Origin: Archangium violaceum
GTDB lineage: Bacteria > Myxococcota > Myxococcia > Myxococcales > Myxococcaceae
Direction: 5' to 3'
Assembly: GCF_016859125.1 (NCBI RefSeq)
Contig: NZ_CP069338.1
Span: 248,001 to 312,000, forward strand
DNA length: 64,000 nucleotides
Positions 49,290 through 57,284 of this stretch are shown here, piece by piece. Every line of letters begins with the position of its first letter. The stretch's first letter is position 1. The translations under genes were made by a program, and so were the position numbers. The notes beneath the pieces were generated by a model that was given only the letters and a program-made list of their open reading frames with translations, was not told the DNA's origin and made no database searches.

Positions 49290-50231
49290 ATGCAAACGAC
49301 GATGATCCGGAAGAGCCACCATGTCCTTCGATGCCTGGGAGTCGGCCCGCACCTGGTGGCGCTGCTGCTGGCGAGCACGGCGTGTGAGCCGGTGGATGAA
49401 GCCGCCGAGCTCCAGGAGCCCGCAACGCAGTCCCAGGGGCTCGAATCCACCAATGGCGAGGCGCTCAACGGGCTGGCGTTCAATGGCCTCGCCTTCAACG
49501 GGCTGGCGTTCAACGGCCTCGCCTTCAACGGGCTGAACGACGCGCGCTTCTCGTCCTGGTTCGAGCAGGACCCCGCCCAGGCCGCGATGGTCATGAAGTA
49601 CATCACCGCCTGTGCCGTACCCGCTGGAGAGACGCGCACCTACCAGGACGACAACGGCGGTGTCTACGTGTGGGAGGGGGCGCTGGGACTGGCGCCGGAC
49701 TGGGCCAGCGGCATGCCCGCGACGGTGCTGGAGCAGCAGCTCATCTCCGCGTGTCTGGCCGCCCACGTCAACAAGTACGGGCGGAAGGTGGCCATCTCCG
49801 TACAGGGGAACGACGCGAACGGTCAGCCCATCCCCACTCCGCCAGAGGAGCTCCAGGAGTTCGGGCAGCGGGAGGGATGCTTCTTCGGCAACCTCTTCAT
49901 CCACGAGGGCGTCTTCTCCGGCCACGATGCCCGGCCGCTGGCCTGGAACGAGAGCAGCGTGCGGATCTGCGCGCTCGGGCAGGGCAGCGGCAACGCGTGC
50001 GAGCCCATCACCCGGATTGGAAGCTGTGCCGCGAACTGCACGCCCGACCCCACGAACAAGTACTACACGCACTGCACATACAAAGGCACCACCTACGCCG
50101 CCATCACCACCCGCATCCATCCCCAGGACATCTATTGGTGCGGTGACGGCACCTGCCAGTTCACCGAGTCCTGCGGCCTCGGAATCAGCACCCGGCACTG
50201 CGCCCTGGACTGCGGCCTCTGCCTCTTCTGA
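49290..50231 (+). CDS. Lipoprotein with NGLAF repeats and a cysteine-rich C-terminus
   Basis: In this 313-residue protein the signal ends in lipobox LASTAC (Cys32). After an acidic linker comes NGLAF repeated four times in a row (about residues 60-79), then a Trp-rich domain and a cysteine-rich tail with at least 11 cysteines (GSCAANCTP, THCTYKG, WCGDGTCQFTESCG, HCALDCGLC). The repeat DNA alternates two codon versions (AACGGGCTGGCGTTC and AATGGCCTCGCCTTC), so a 30-base unit occurs twice (49468-49527). It is likely on the outer surface. The start is ATG 49290 with a G-rich ribosome site. Function is unknown. Confidence 0.75.
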   Translation: MQTTMIRKSHHVLRCLGVGPHLVALLLASTACEPVDEAAELQEPATQSQGLESTNGEALNGLAFNGLAFNGLAFNGLAFNGLNDARFSSWFEQDPAQAAMVMKYITACAVPAGETRTYQDDNGGVYVWEGALGLAPDWASGMPATVLEQQLISACLAAHVNKYGRKVAISVQGNDANGQPIPTPPEELQEFGQREGCFFGNLFIHEGVFSGHDARPLAWNESSVRICALGQGSGNACEPITRIGSCAANCTPDPTNKYYTHCTYKGTTYAAITTRIHPQDIYWCGDGTCQFTESCGLGISTRHCALDCGLCLF

Positions 50232-50270
50232 GCCAGGCTCCCGGGCCCCGGCTGTGGCACAGTCCCGTGT

Positions 50271-50735
50271 GTGAACCGCTCCGCGCTCCTCCCGTGGCTG
50301 CTCCTGTGCTGTGCCCTGGCCTGCTCGCGCAAGCTGGAGTCCCACACGCTCGGGCTCCAGTACGAGCCCCCCTCGGGCATGGCCCTGCGCACCGAGGAGC
50401 CGGGTCCACCCGCCGTGGCACGCTTCGACGGAGGCCTCGAGGTGCGCTCGGTCGCCGGACAGGGCGTCCCCAAGGTCGATTCGCCCCCCGAGGACGTGCT
50501 GGGCGCCGCGGGAGTCCCCGTGCCCGGCAGGCGGCTGAACGCCACCCAGGGGACGCTCCCCGCCGGGCCGGTGGCGCGCTACGAGTTCCAGCAAGGCACG
50601 TCCCGGACCCTCGTGTACTTCCTTCCTCTCGAGGACCGGTTCGTGCTCGTCCTCTACACCGCGCCGGAGCGTGACTACGGGCCCGGCTCGGCCCGGGTGG
50701 AGCGCTCGCTCTCCACGTTGAAACCCACGCGCTGA
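50271..50735 (+). CDS. Small lipoprotein of unknown function
   Basis: This 154-residue protein has GTG start 50271, a signal with lipobox ALAC (Cys18), and a mature domain with strand-rich segments (LGLQYEPPSGMAL, VARFDGGLEVRSVAG, VARYEFQQGTSRTLVYFLP, DRFVLVLYTAPE). It shares a pattern with small periplasmic proteins that have a single beta-sandwich, but I cannot name the family. It lies between two exported proteins on the same strand; the downstream gene begins 60 bases later. Confidence 0.65.
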   Translation: MNRSALLPWLLLCCALACSRKLESHTLGLQYEPPSGMALRTEEPGPPAVARFDGGLEVRSVAGQGVPKVDSPPEDVLGAAGVPVPGRRLNATQGTLPAGPVARYEFQQGTSRTLVYFLPLEDRFVLVLYTAPERDYGPGSARVERSLSTLKPTR

Positions 50736-50795
50736 GCCGGCGGGGGTGCCGGGCACTTCCCACCCGGGGATCCCACCTGGGAGGATGGCCCGGCC

Positions 50796-53123
50796 ATGCC
50801 ACTCCCGAGACTCCTGCTGCTGCTGTCCGCGCTCGCCACGCTGCCCGCCCGCGCCGAGGCCGGTTTCGTGCTGACCGAGCCCCCTTCCTGGGTGGAGCCC
50901 ACCGCGGTGGATGGGGAGCGCGCACTTCGCGCGGAGGACGCCGTCTCGGGCCTCCACCTGCTGCTGTCCGAGGAGCAGGTCCGCGTCTCGCCGGAGGGGA
51001 CGGAGCGCTTCTCGCGCCAGGTGCGGCGCGTGGTCAGCAGCCGGGGCGTGGAGACGGGCTCCGAGCTCCGGGTCACCTTCTCCAACACCCACCAGCGCCT
51101 GCGCCTGCACGGCATCTGGCGCACCCGCGAGGGCGTGCGCACCCAGCTGCTGCGCGCCGGGGACGTGAAGCTGCTCCAGCAGGAGCGCGCGCTGGACATG
51201 GGCATCTACAGCGACGAGCGCACCGCCCTCGTCTTCCTCCAGGACGTGCGCGTGGGCGACCTCATCGAGGAGTCCTACACGGTGGAGGACGTCCATCCGC
51301 TCTTCCGCGGCCATCACCTGGACGCGATCTCCCTGGTGGGCCCGGTGCCCACGGGACACCTCGTCCACCGGCTGCTCGCCCCGGCGGACCTGAAGCTGCA
51401 CTTCAAGACCCATGGCGCGGCGGCGGCCGAGCCCACGGTGCGCGAGGTGGGCGGCCTGAGCGAGTACCGGTGGGAGCGCAGGGACGTGCGCGCCATCACC
51501 CAGGAGGACGGCGTCCCCGCCGACGTGGAGGTCTGGCCCCATGTCCAGGTGAGCAGCTTCCAGAGCTGGGCGGACGTGGCCGCCTGGGGCCTCGCGCTGC
51601 AGGAGGGGCTGCCCGGCTCCCCCGAGGTGACGGCACGGGCCAAGTCCTGGCGCTCCCTTCCCACCGAGGAGGCGCGCTTCCTCGCCGCCGTGCGCTTCGT
51701 CCAGGACGAGGTGCGCTACCTGGGCATCGAGCTCGGCCCCAACACCCACCAGCCCCATCCCCCGGGGCAGGTGCTCGCCCAGCGCTTCGGCGACTGCAAG
51801 GACAAGGCGCTCCTGCTGGCCACCCTGCTGCGCACGCTGGACATCCCCGCGGACGTCGTCCTGGTGCACTCCCGCCGGCGGGGCGGCGTGGCCTCCCTCC
51901 TGCCCTCCCCCTACGCCTTCAACCACGCCATCGTTCGCGCCCGGGTCGCCGGGCGCACCGAGTGGGTGGATGCCACCCTCACCCATCAGCGGGGCCGGCT
52001 CGGCGCGCGCCGCCCACTCCCCTATGGGAAGGCGCTCGTGCTCGCGCCCGGCACCACCGGCCTGGAGTCCATCCCCGAGCCCGCTCCCGGAGAGCCGGAG
52101 CTGGACGTGCGCTATGTGCTCTCCGTGGAAGACGATGGGACCGGGACGCTCGCCGTCACCACCCGCCTCTCGCGCTCGGAGGCGGACAAGGCGCGCTCGT
52201 GGCTCGCGAGCCTGTCCGAGGAGCAGCTCACCACCCGCGGCCTGGAGCGCTACCGCCCCCTCTTCCCCAAGCTCCAATCCGAGGGCGCTCCGCGCGTCCA
52301 GGACGACGAGGACGCCAACACGGTGACGCTGGAGGAGCGCTACAAGCTCGAGGATGTCTGGGCCAGTGGCGGACTGAGCGTCTCCGTCGCCCAGCTCGGC
52401 GGAGAGCTCGCCCTCCCGCGCCACACCGAGGGCCGTGCCTTCCCCCTGGCGGTGGCCCACCCCAGCCACCTGCGCGTGCGCTGGGAGGTGCGCTCGGGCT
52501 CCCTGTTGAGCGTGGCCCCGGAGCAGCACACGGTGGAGGGTCCGGCCTCGCGCCTGGAGATGTCCGTGCTCCCCGAGTTCAGCGGGTTCGTCTACCAGGT
52601 GGAGTACCGGAGCCTGGCGGACCGGGTGGCACCGGACGCGGTGGCCCGGCACGTCGAGGCGATGGGAGAGATGCGCTCGCACCTCGGCCTGTCCTTCTCC
52701 GCGCCGCCCGGCGCCATCTCCAGCGCGTCCGCGTCCAATCCCGCGGCGCTCTCGCGGACCACCAGCCTCGCCATCAGCGCCACGTTCCTGCTGCTGCTGG
52801 GTGTCTTCGGGCTGCGCCTCCCCCAGCGCCTGCGCCGGCTCGTGCGCGAGCGCAGGGCCCGGAGGAACGTCGCACCCCGCCCCGTGCGGCATCTGCGCGT
52901 GCGCGAGGAGGGCCCGGCGCCCTTCATCGTGGAGAGCCTGGATCAGGCCGAGCGGCATATCCGCGGGGAGCGCTGCTCCTGCGGCGGGAGCTTCGAGCCC
53001 GTACCGGACGCCCAGCAACTGCGGCACACGGGGAGCGATGGCCGGACCCTCACCGTCCTGCGCGTGCGGTGCTCCACCTGCCGCGCGCCCCAGTTCCTGT
53101 CCTTCGACGTGCGGCCCAACTGA
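50796..53123 (+). CDS. DUF3857 + transglutaminase-like protein with a C-terminal zinc ribbon
   Basis: This 775-residue protein has a signal peptide (LLLLLSALATLPARAEA). A DUF3857 domain follows (about 50-260; SRQVRRVVSSRGVETGS, LQDVRVGDLIEESYTVED), then a transglutaminase-like domain with all three catalytic residues: Cys334 (RFGDCKDKALLLATLL), His377 (FNHAIVRA) and Asp392 (WVDATL). A membrane helix near 645-665 (SATFLLLLGVFGLRL) is followed by a basic region and a four-cysteine ribbon (GERCSCGGSF ... RCSTCRAPQF). The catalytic part should be periplasmic and the ribbon cytoplasmic. This C-terminal ribbon is not usual for the family. The substrate is unknown. Confidence 0.82.
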   Translation: MPLPRLLLLLSALATLPARAEAGFVLTEPPSWVEPTAVDGERALRAEDAVSGLHLLLSEEQVRVSPEGTERFSRQVRRVVSSRGVETGSELRVTFSNTHQRLRLHGIWRTREGVRTQLLRAGDVKLLQQERALDMGIYSDERTALVFLQDVRVGDLIEESYTVEDVHPLFRGHHLDAISLVGPVPTGHLVHRLLAPADLKLHFKTHGAAAAEPTVREVGGLSEYRWERRDVRAITQEDGVPADVEVWPHVQVSSFQSWADVAAWGLALQEGLPGSPEVTARAKSWRSLPTEEARFLAAVRFVQDEVRYLGIELGPNTHQPHPPGQVLAQRFGDCKDKALLLATLLRTLDIPADVVLVHSRRRGGVASLLPSPYAFNHAIVRARVAGRTEWVDATLTHQRGRLGARRPLPYGKALVLAPGTTGLESIPEPAPGEPELDVRYVLSVEDDGTGTLAVTTRLSRSEADKARSWLASLSEEQLTTRGLERYRPLFPKLQSEGAPRVQDDEDANTVTLEERYKLEDVWASGGLSVSVAQLGGELALPRHTEGRAFPLAVAHPSHLRVRWEVRSGSLLSVAPEQHTVEGPASRLEMSVLPEFSGFVYQVEYRSLADRVAPDAVARHVEAMGEMRSHLGLSFSAPPGAISSASASNPAALSRTTSLAISATFLLLLGVFGLRLPQRLRRLVRERRARRNVAPRPVRHLRVREEGPAPFIVESLDQAERHIRGERCSCGGSFEPVPDAQQLRHTGSDGRTLTVLRVRCSTCRAPQFLSFDVRPN

Positions 53124-53147
53124 GCGGGAGGGCCGGAAGCGCGTGCC

Positions 53148-53624
53148 TCAGAAGTCGAGGAACACGGTCTCCCCGTTCGAACAGCTCCGGGCCTTCACCT
53201 GGAGGGTCTTGACCACTCCCTGCTCGGGCAGGGTCTCCGGCACCAGGGGAGTGCCCTCCTGGCCCACCACGCCGCCGCCCTGCTCCGCGCACCGGCTCCG
53301 CGCGAGCCCGGGGGCCGGAGCGATCCACACCGTCACCTCCAGGTCCTCCGGCACACAGCCCAGCTCGTCCAGGGTGGTCAGGAACTTCACGGGTGCGGAA
53401 GGGGCCTCGCAGAAGTAGCCCAACCGGCTGCCCCGTGTGTAGGACGGAAGGCCCACCCGGGTCGTGTAGAGGATGCCCACTTCCGCCGGGAAGCCCGACT
53501 CCCACTCCGCCTGGAATCGCTGGGAGACGGTCACCTCCACCGGCACGGTGAAGGAAGGATCACAGGCGCAGAGACACGACACGGCCATCAGGGAGAGCAG
53601 CAGACGACGAGGGGGCTTCGTCAT
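53148..53624 (-). CDS. Small lipoprotein
   Basis: This 158-residue protein has a signal with lipobox CLCAC, then a mature beta-rich region (TVPVEVTVSQRFQAEWES, PAEVGILYTTRVGLPSY) with four more cysteines (YFCEAPS, LGCVPED, SRCAEQG, RSCSNGE). ATG 53624 follows GGAGGAACACCC. It is convergent with the transglutaminase-like gene (24 bases). I recognise no family; it is likely an outer-membrane or periplasmic lipoprotein. Confidence 0.65.
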   Translation of the reverse strand: MTKPPRRLLLSLMAVSCLCACDPSFTVPVEVTVSQRFQAEWESGFPAEVGILYTTRVGLPSYTRGSRLGYFCEAPSAPVKFLTTLDELGCVPEDLEVTVWIAPAPGLARSRCAEQGGGVVGQEGTPLVPETLPEQGVVKTLQVKARSCSNGETVFLDF

Positions 53625-53901
53625 GGGTGTTCCTCCCAGCGAAAAAGCACCCCAGGCGCTCGCAAACTCCATGCCGGGCCGTCCTCCCTCTGGGCGCGCA
53701 GCGGAGGACCCCGCCGGGTATGACGCGCGTGTCGCGGAATGACAGGGAGGGCCCTCGGAAATGCCCGGGAGTGAATCGCTCCGCACCCGGGGACGGAGCA
53801 TGCGAACAAGAGCCAGGGGCATTCCCATTCCAGGGGGGGCACTGGACGAACCGCCCTGGTCGCCCCACCCTCCGGTATCACCAAATGCATGGAGGTAGGG
53901 G

Positions 53902-55461
53902 ATGGGTGCGTGGCATCACGTGGTACTGCTCTGCTCGCTGACGGTGGGATGTGGCGGGCAGCTCCCCGAGGAAGCAATTCAAGAAGACGAACGGCCGGAG
54001 GCTCGCTCACCGTCCGAGGAAGAGGACGGAGAAGCCGCCGCGCAGGGGAACCGCCCCGCGTTGGGGACCCCCCGGCTCGTGAAGGACCTCTTCCCTCCCC
54101 TCTCGGGGCCCGCGTGGTACGGGCCCCATCCGGAGAACCTGGTGGAGTTGCGCGGCAGGCTCTTCTTCGCCGCCAACTTCGAGGACGGTCGCAGGGAGCT
54201 GTGGACGAGCGACGGCACCCCGGAGGGCACCGCGCCGATCAAGCAGTTCCCACCGCTGTCGGGGCCCATCTTCTCCAGCTCGCTGACGCAGCTGACGCCC
54301 CTGGGCACGCGGCTCTTCTTCGTGGTGAACGACGAGACGCACGGCAGCGAGCTGTGGGTCAGCGATGGAACCCCCGGGGGCACCCGGCTGGTGAAGGACA
54401 TCGCGCCGGGGCAGGAGGACTCGGGTGCGTACAACCTGAAGGCCGTGGGGAGCACCCTGCTCTTCTTCCGCTATGTCTCCGCCACCACCACCACCCCCGC
54501 GCGCAATGAGCTGTGGCGGAGTGATGGCACCGACACCGGTACGGTGATGGTGAAGGATCTGGGGCCCGACGCGTCCCTGATCTTCTCGCAGGCCATCGTG
54601 GGCAACACGCTCTTCTTCGCCCTCTCGGATGCGGCGCACGGGAGCGAGCTGTGGAAGAGCGATGGCACCGAGGCCGGTACGGGGCTCGTCAAGGACATCG
54701 TCCCCGGCCCCGACAGCTCCAACCCGTTCTCCCTGCGCGCCGTGGGCCAGCACGTCTTCTTCACCGCGGCGGAGGCCTCGCACGGGACCGAGCTGTGGAG
54801 GACCGACGGCACCGAGGCGGGCACGACGCTCGTCGCGGACCTGCTGCCGGGCCCGGACAGCAGCTTCCCGCAGCTCCTCGCGCCGGCCGGCTGCGACCTG
54901 TACCTCACGACGAGGGACACGGCCAACCGCTCGATGCGCCTGTACAGGCTGAGGAACGACGCCACGGGCGTCAACGTGAAGTTCGTCGCCCCGCTGCCCA
55001 ATTCCTCCATCGATCCGGACACGTCCCTCTCCGTCACCACCTCCACCGTGGCGAACGGGAAGCTCTTCCTCGCGCTGTCCCTCCAGGGCATGGGCCCGGC
55101 TCCGCTCGATACCCAGCTCTGGGTGAGCGATGGGACGAGCGCCGGCACGAAGCTGCTGCACCACCCGCTGAGCCTGTCCGACGAGTTCGGCTCCACGCTG
55201 TACACCCTGGACGACCGCGTCCTCTTCAGTGGGAGCGATGACGCGAACGGTCTGGAGCCCTGGGTGAGCGACGGAACGGAGAACGGCACGCGGCGGGTAC
55301 GGGACATCGCGCCGGGTGCCACCTCCTCGTTCCCCCGGGACTTCACCCGCGTGGGCTCGAAGGTCTTCTTCGTCGCCAACGACGCGGTCCACGGCAACGA
55401 GCTGTGGCTCCTCCCCCTGGTGAACTCGCAGGACGGAGCGAACGCGTCGCTCCAGCCCTGA
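53902..55461 (+). CDS. ELWxxDGT-repeat lipoprotein
   Basis: In this 519-residue protein the signal ends in lipobox TVGC. At least seven copies of the ELWxxDGT unit follow, each about 50 residues: ELWTSDGTPEGT, ELWVSDGTPGGT, ELWRSDGTDTGT, ELWKSDGTEAGT, ELWRTDGTEAGT, QLWVSDGTSAGT and EPWVSDGTENGT. Each ends near LVKDIxPGxxSS. Such arrays likely build a beta-propeller on the cell surface. It is a paralogue of the truncated protein at base 1 but lacks HYR domains and the MYXO-CTERM tail. A perfect 13-base inverted repeat terminates it. Confidence 0.85.
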   Translation: MGAWHHVVLLCSLTVGCGGQLPEEAIQEDERPEARSPSEEEDGEAAAQGNRPALGTPRLVKDLFPPLSGPAWYGPHPENLVELRGRLFFAANFEDGRRELWTSDGTPEGTAPIKQFPPLSGPIFSSSLTQLTPLGTRLFFVVNDETHGSELWVSDGTPGGTRLVKDIAPGQEDSGAYNLKAVGSTLLFFRYVSATTTTPARNELWRSDGTDTGTVMVKDLGPDASLIFSQAIVGNTLFFALSDAAHGSELWKSDGTEAGTGLVKDIVPGPDSSNPFSLRAVGQHVFFTAAEASHGTELWRTDGTEAGTTLVADLLPGPDSSFPQLLAPAGCDLYLTTRDTANRSMRLYRLRNDATGVNVKFVAPLPNSSIDPDTSLSVTTSTVANGKLFLALSLQGMGPAPLDTQLWVSDGTSAGTKLLHHPLSLSDEFGSTLYTLDDRVLFSGSDDANGLEPWVSDGTENGTRRVRDIAPGATSSFPRDFTRVGSKVFFVANDAVHGNELWLLPLVNSQDGANASLQP

Positions 55462-55479
55462 CGGCGGATGGAACCAGAA

Positions 55480-55506
55480 GAGGCCCGCGAGTGACTCGCG
55501 GGCCTC
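55480..55506. terminator. Perfect 13-base inverted repeat between convergent genes
   Basis: GAGGCCCGCGAGT and ACTCGCGGGCCTC flank a single G. It lies 18 bases after the ELWxxDGT stop and 6 bases before the convergent gene's stop, so it can serve as a terminator in both directions. No T-run is present. Confidence 0.75.
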
Positions 55507-55512
55507 CAGGCT

Positions 55513-55866
55513 CTACCTGGCGAGCAGGCTGCGCAGGCAGAGCGACGCGTACGCCGCGGACAGTCCCGCCATGACGGACTGGGACACGATCGCGATGGGC
55601 CGCTCGACCTTCTCACCGCGCAGCAGGGCGGGCAGCTCGCGGAGTCCTCGGGCGGCCCCCAGGAAACCAAGCAGCCCGACGAGCGCCGAGCCCCCCAATA
55701 CCCCTCGCGGCGAGGACCCGCGGCGCGCCAACAGCCCCAGGCCGAGCGCGGCCGTCCCGAAGCCCGCGGGGATGAGCGCCGTCTTGTGTTGCGCCCCCGT
55801 CGCGAGGAACCCGCCCACTCCGAGTGTCGTCAGCAGCGATCCATAGCCAAGCGTCAAGTTCTCCAT
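55513..55866 (-). CDS. Small four-helix membrane protein
   Basis: This 117-residue protein has four hydrophobic helices with short loops (LTTLGVGGFLATGAQ, ALIPAGFGTAALGLGLLA, GGSALVGLLGFLGAARG, SQSVMAGLSAAYASLCL). The glycine-rich packing resembles small TMEM14-like proteins, but I would not name the family. ATG 55866 follows GGAG; longer readings to 56190 lie antisense to the next gene and are rejected. Function is unknown. Confidence 0.7.
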   Translation of the reverse strand: MENLTLGYGSLLTTLGVGGFLATGAQHKTALIPAGFGTAALGLGLLARRGSSPRGVLGGSALVGLLGFLGAARGLRELPALLRGEKVERPIAIVSQSVMAGLSAAYASLCLRSLLAR

Positions 55867-55955
55867 ACCGCATCTCCTCGATTCCGGATCGTCCCGGTCA
55901 CGTAAGGCCCCGGGAATGTGGACACGAAGAGTGCGTCCTGCCCGGCCCGTGGCAC

Positions 55956-56399
55956 CTATTCCCCGAGCCGGGTGATCGTGGCGTTCTGGAAGAAGGAGCC
56001 CGTGTACATCTTCCCTCGCGCCGTGGCCGTCACGGTGCCGGCCATGTCGAACCGGCCGCTCCCGCCAGAGAGGGAGAACGTCCCGTGCGTGAGGGTCAGG
56101 GTGAAGGAGACGCCGCTGTCGCTCCAGGAGCACGAGGCACCCCGTGTGAGGCTCGCCACCTCTCCCTCCACCTCCGCGAGCAGGAAGCACTTCCCCTCCG
56201 AATCGGTGAGGACGAGCTCCGATGTCGTCCCCTCCGACACGAGGAAGGTCTCGGAAACCTGGGAGGAGCGGTTGCCGAGCTCCTGGATGCTGGAGTGGGC
56301 GGTCCCCGTCACCGCGTAACGGCCGAGGAACCGCTCACCGGCGGAACCACAACCCAGGACGGAGAGCAGGAGAAAGGGAACGACATACAGGCGCTTCAT
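55956..56399 (-). CDS. Small lipoprotein, beta-barrel-like
   Basis: This 147-residue protein has a signal with lipobox SVLGC and a mature part of about 130 residues with alternating strands (FLGRYAVTGTAHSSIQEL, SETFLVSEGTTSELVLTD, CFLLAEVEGEVASLTRG, VSFTLTLTHGTFSLSGG). It looks like a small lipocalin-like or up-and-down barrel, without any recognised motif. ATG 56399 is chosen by the signal peptide; the ribosome site is weak and ATG 56420 adds seven residues. The family is unknown. Confidence 0.65.
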   Translation of the reverse strand: MKRLYVVPFLLLSVLGCGSAGERFLGRYAVTGTAHSSIQELGNRSSQVSETFLVSEGTTSELVLTDSEGKCFLLAEVEGEVASLTRGASCSWSDSGVSFTLTLTHGTFSLSGGSGRFDMAGTVTATARGKMYTGSFFQNATITRLGE

Positions 56400-56551
56400 G
56401 AAGGGTGCTCGTGGAGTCATGGCGGCGTCCCGTGTGCAGGCGCCCTGCCAACTCCAACGAGGAAAACGTTCCGAGCGTCACATCCGACGATGCGGTCCGC
56501 CGCCCATCCCGGATGCGGGATGGGGATCGCGCCCACGAAACGGAGCGCCCC

Positions 56552-57082
56552 TCAGTGCAACAGCGAGACGGGGTTCGGCACCGGACCACGGGGCAGCTCC
56601 ACCGTGAAGGCCGAGCCAGAGCCTTGCCTGCTGGTCACGGAGACGGAGCCGCCCAGCCTGTGGACGATCTCCCGGACGATCCACAGTCCCAGACCGAAGC
56701 CGCCGTAATGCTGCTCGGACACGGCCCGCTCGAAGCGCTCGAAGATGCGCTCCTGATCCCTCGGCGCGATGCCAATTCCCTCGTCGCGCACGGTGATCCA
56801 CACGTGGTTTTCATCCACCTCGAGCTTCAACGTGATGGGCCGGCCCTGCCCGTACTTGATGGCATTGGTCAGCAGGTTGACGACCACCTGCTCCAGACGT
56901 AGCCGGTTCCAGCGCCCCACCACGGGCGAGTTCAACCCGCGGCGCAGCGCATCCAGCCTTCGCTGGCGGCGGAGGGCCTGCTGGATTTCCCGCAGCGAGT
57001 CCTCCACTCCCGCGTGGGTGCCCTGACCCGAAGACGGCCTCAGGCCGCCGTGTGCCTGCTCCTCTGGGTGTGACCCGGCCAC
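56552..57082 (-). CDS. Stand-alone histidine-kinase ATPase domain (no dimerisation/H-box)
   Basis: In this 176-residue protein a complete HATPase_c module (about 60-170) has NLLTNAIKYGQGRP, RDEGIGIAPRDQERIFERF and GGFGLGLWIVREIV. Before it there are only about 55 residues, with no His-containing DHp helix. It is similar to the C-terminal part of the kinase at 43762. GTG 57082 has AGGAGG at good spacing, so translation as a short protein is plausible. It may be a degraded kinase, or act like anti-sigma-type or accessory ATPases. The DNA upstream (57083-57284) shows no kinase remains. Confidence 0.7.
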   Translation of the reverse strand: MAGSHPEEQAHGGLRPSSGQGTHAGVEDSLREIQQALRRQRRLDALRRGLNSPVVGRWNRLRLEQVVVNLLTNAIKYGQGRPITLKLEVDENHVWITVRDEGIGIAPRDQERIFERFERAVSEQHYGGFGLGLWIVREIVHRLGGSVSVTSRQGSGSAFTVELPRGPVPNPVSLLH

Positions 57083-57230
57083 GACCCCTCCTGAAGGCAG
57101 GAACAGCAGCAGCCCAGGAGGGATTGCGGGCGGAGGGAGCGCGGAGCGCCCGGGCCCCTCGCCGCGCCTCGGCGTTCGCGGGAGGAGCGCGGCTCCGGCT
57201 TCAGGGTGGGAGGAGTCGTCGCTGTGCAGG

Positions 57231-57265
57231 GGCGGTCACGGGTTCGAATCCCGCTACATCTTCCG
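57231..57265 (+). other. 3' fragment of a tRNA (possible attachment-site relic)
   Basis: GGTCACGGGTTCGAATCCCG followed by CTACATCTTCCGG has a complete T-arm (CGGG-TTCGAAT-CCCG) and an acceptor-like strand but no 5' half, D-arm or anticodon arm within 100 bases. 3' ends of tRNAs are the usual target of integrases, so this may mark one edge of an old insertion. Confidence 0.4.
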
Positions 57266-57284
57266 GGGCCCGGACGGGGCCGTA

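Noticed and set aside
49468-49527. A CRISPR-like array
   Set aside because: The repeat is coding (NGLAF units), with no spacers and no cas genes; no other CRISPR-like array is seen in the window.
49161-53027. 1288-residue minus-strand frame opposite the lipoproteins and transglutaminase gene
   Set aside because: Low-complexity translation with no domain; the + strand genes have signal peptides and catalytic motifs.
57231-57265. A complete tRNA gene
   Set aside because: Only the T-arm and 3' acceptor strand are present; no matching 5' strand, D-arm or anticodon arm within 100 bases.
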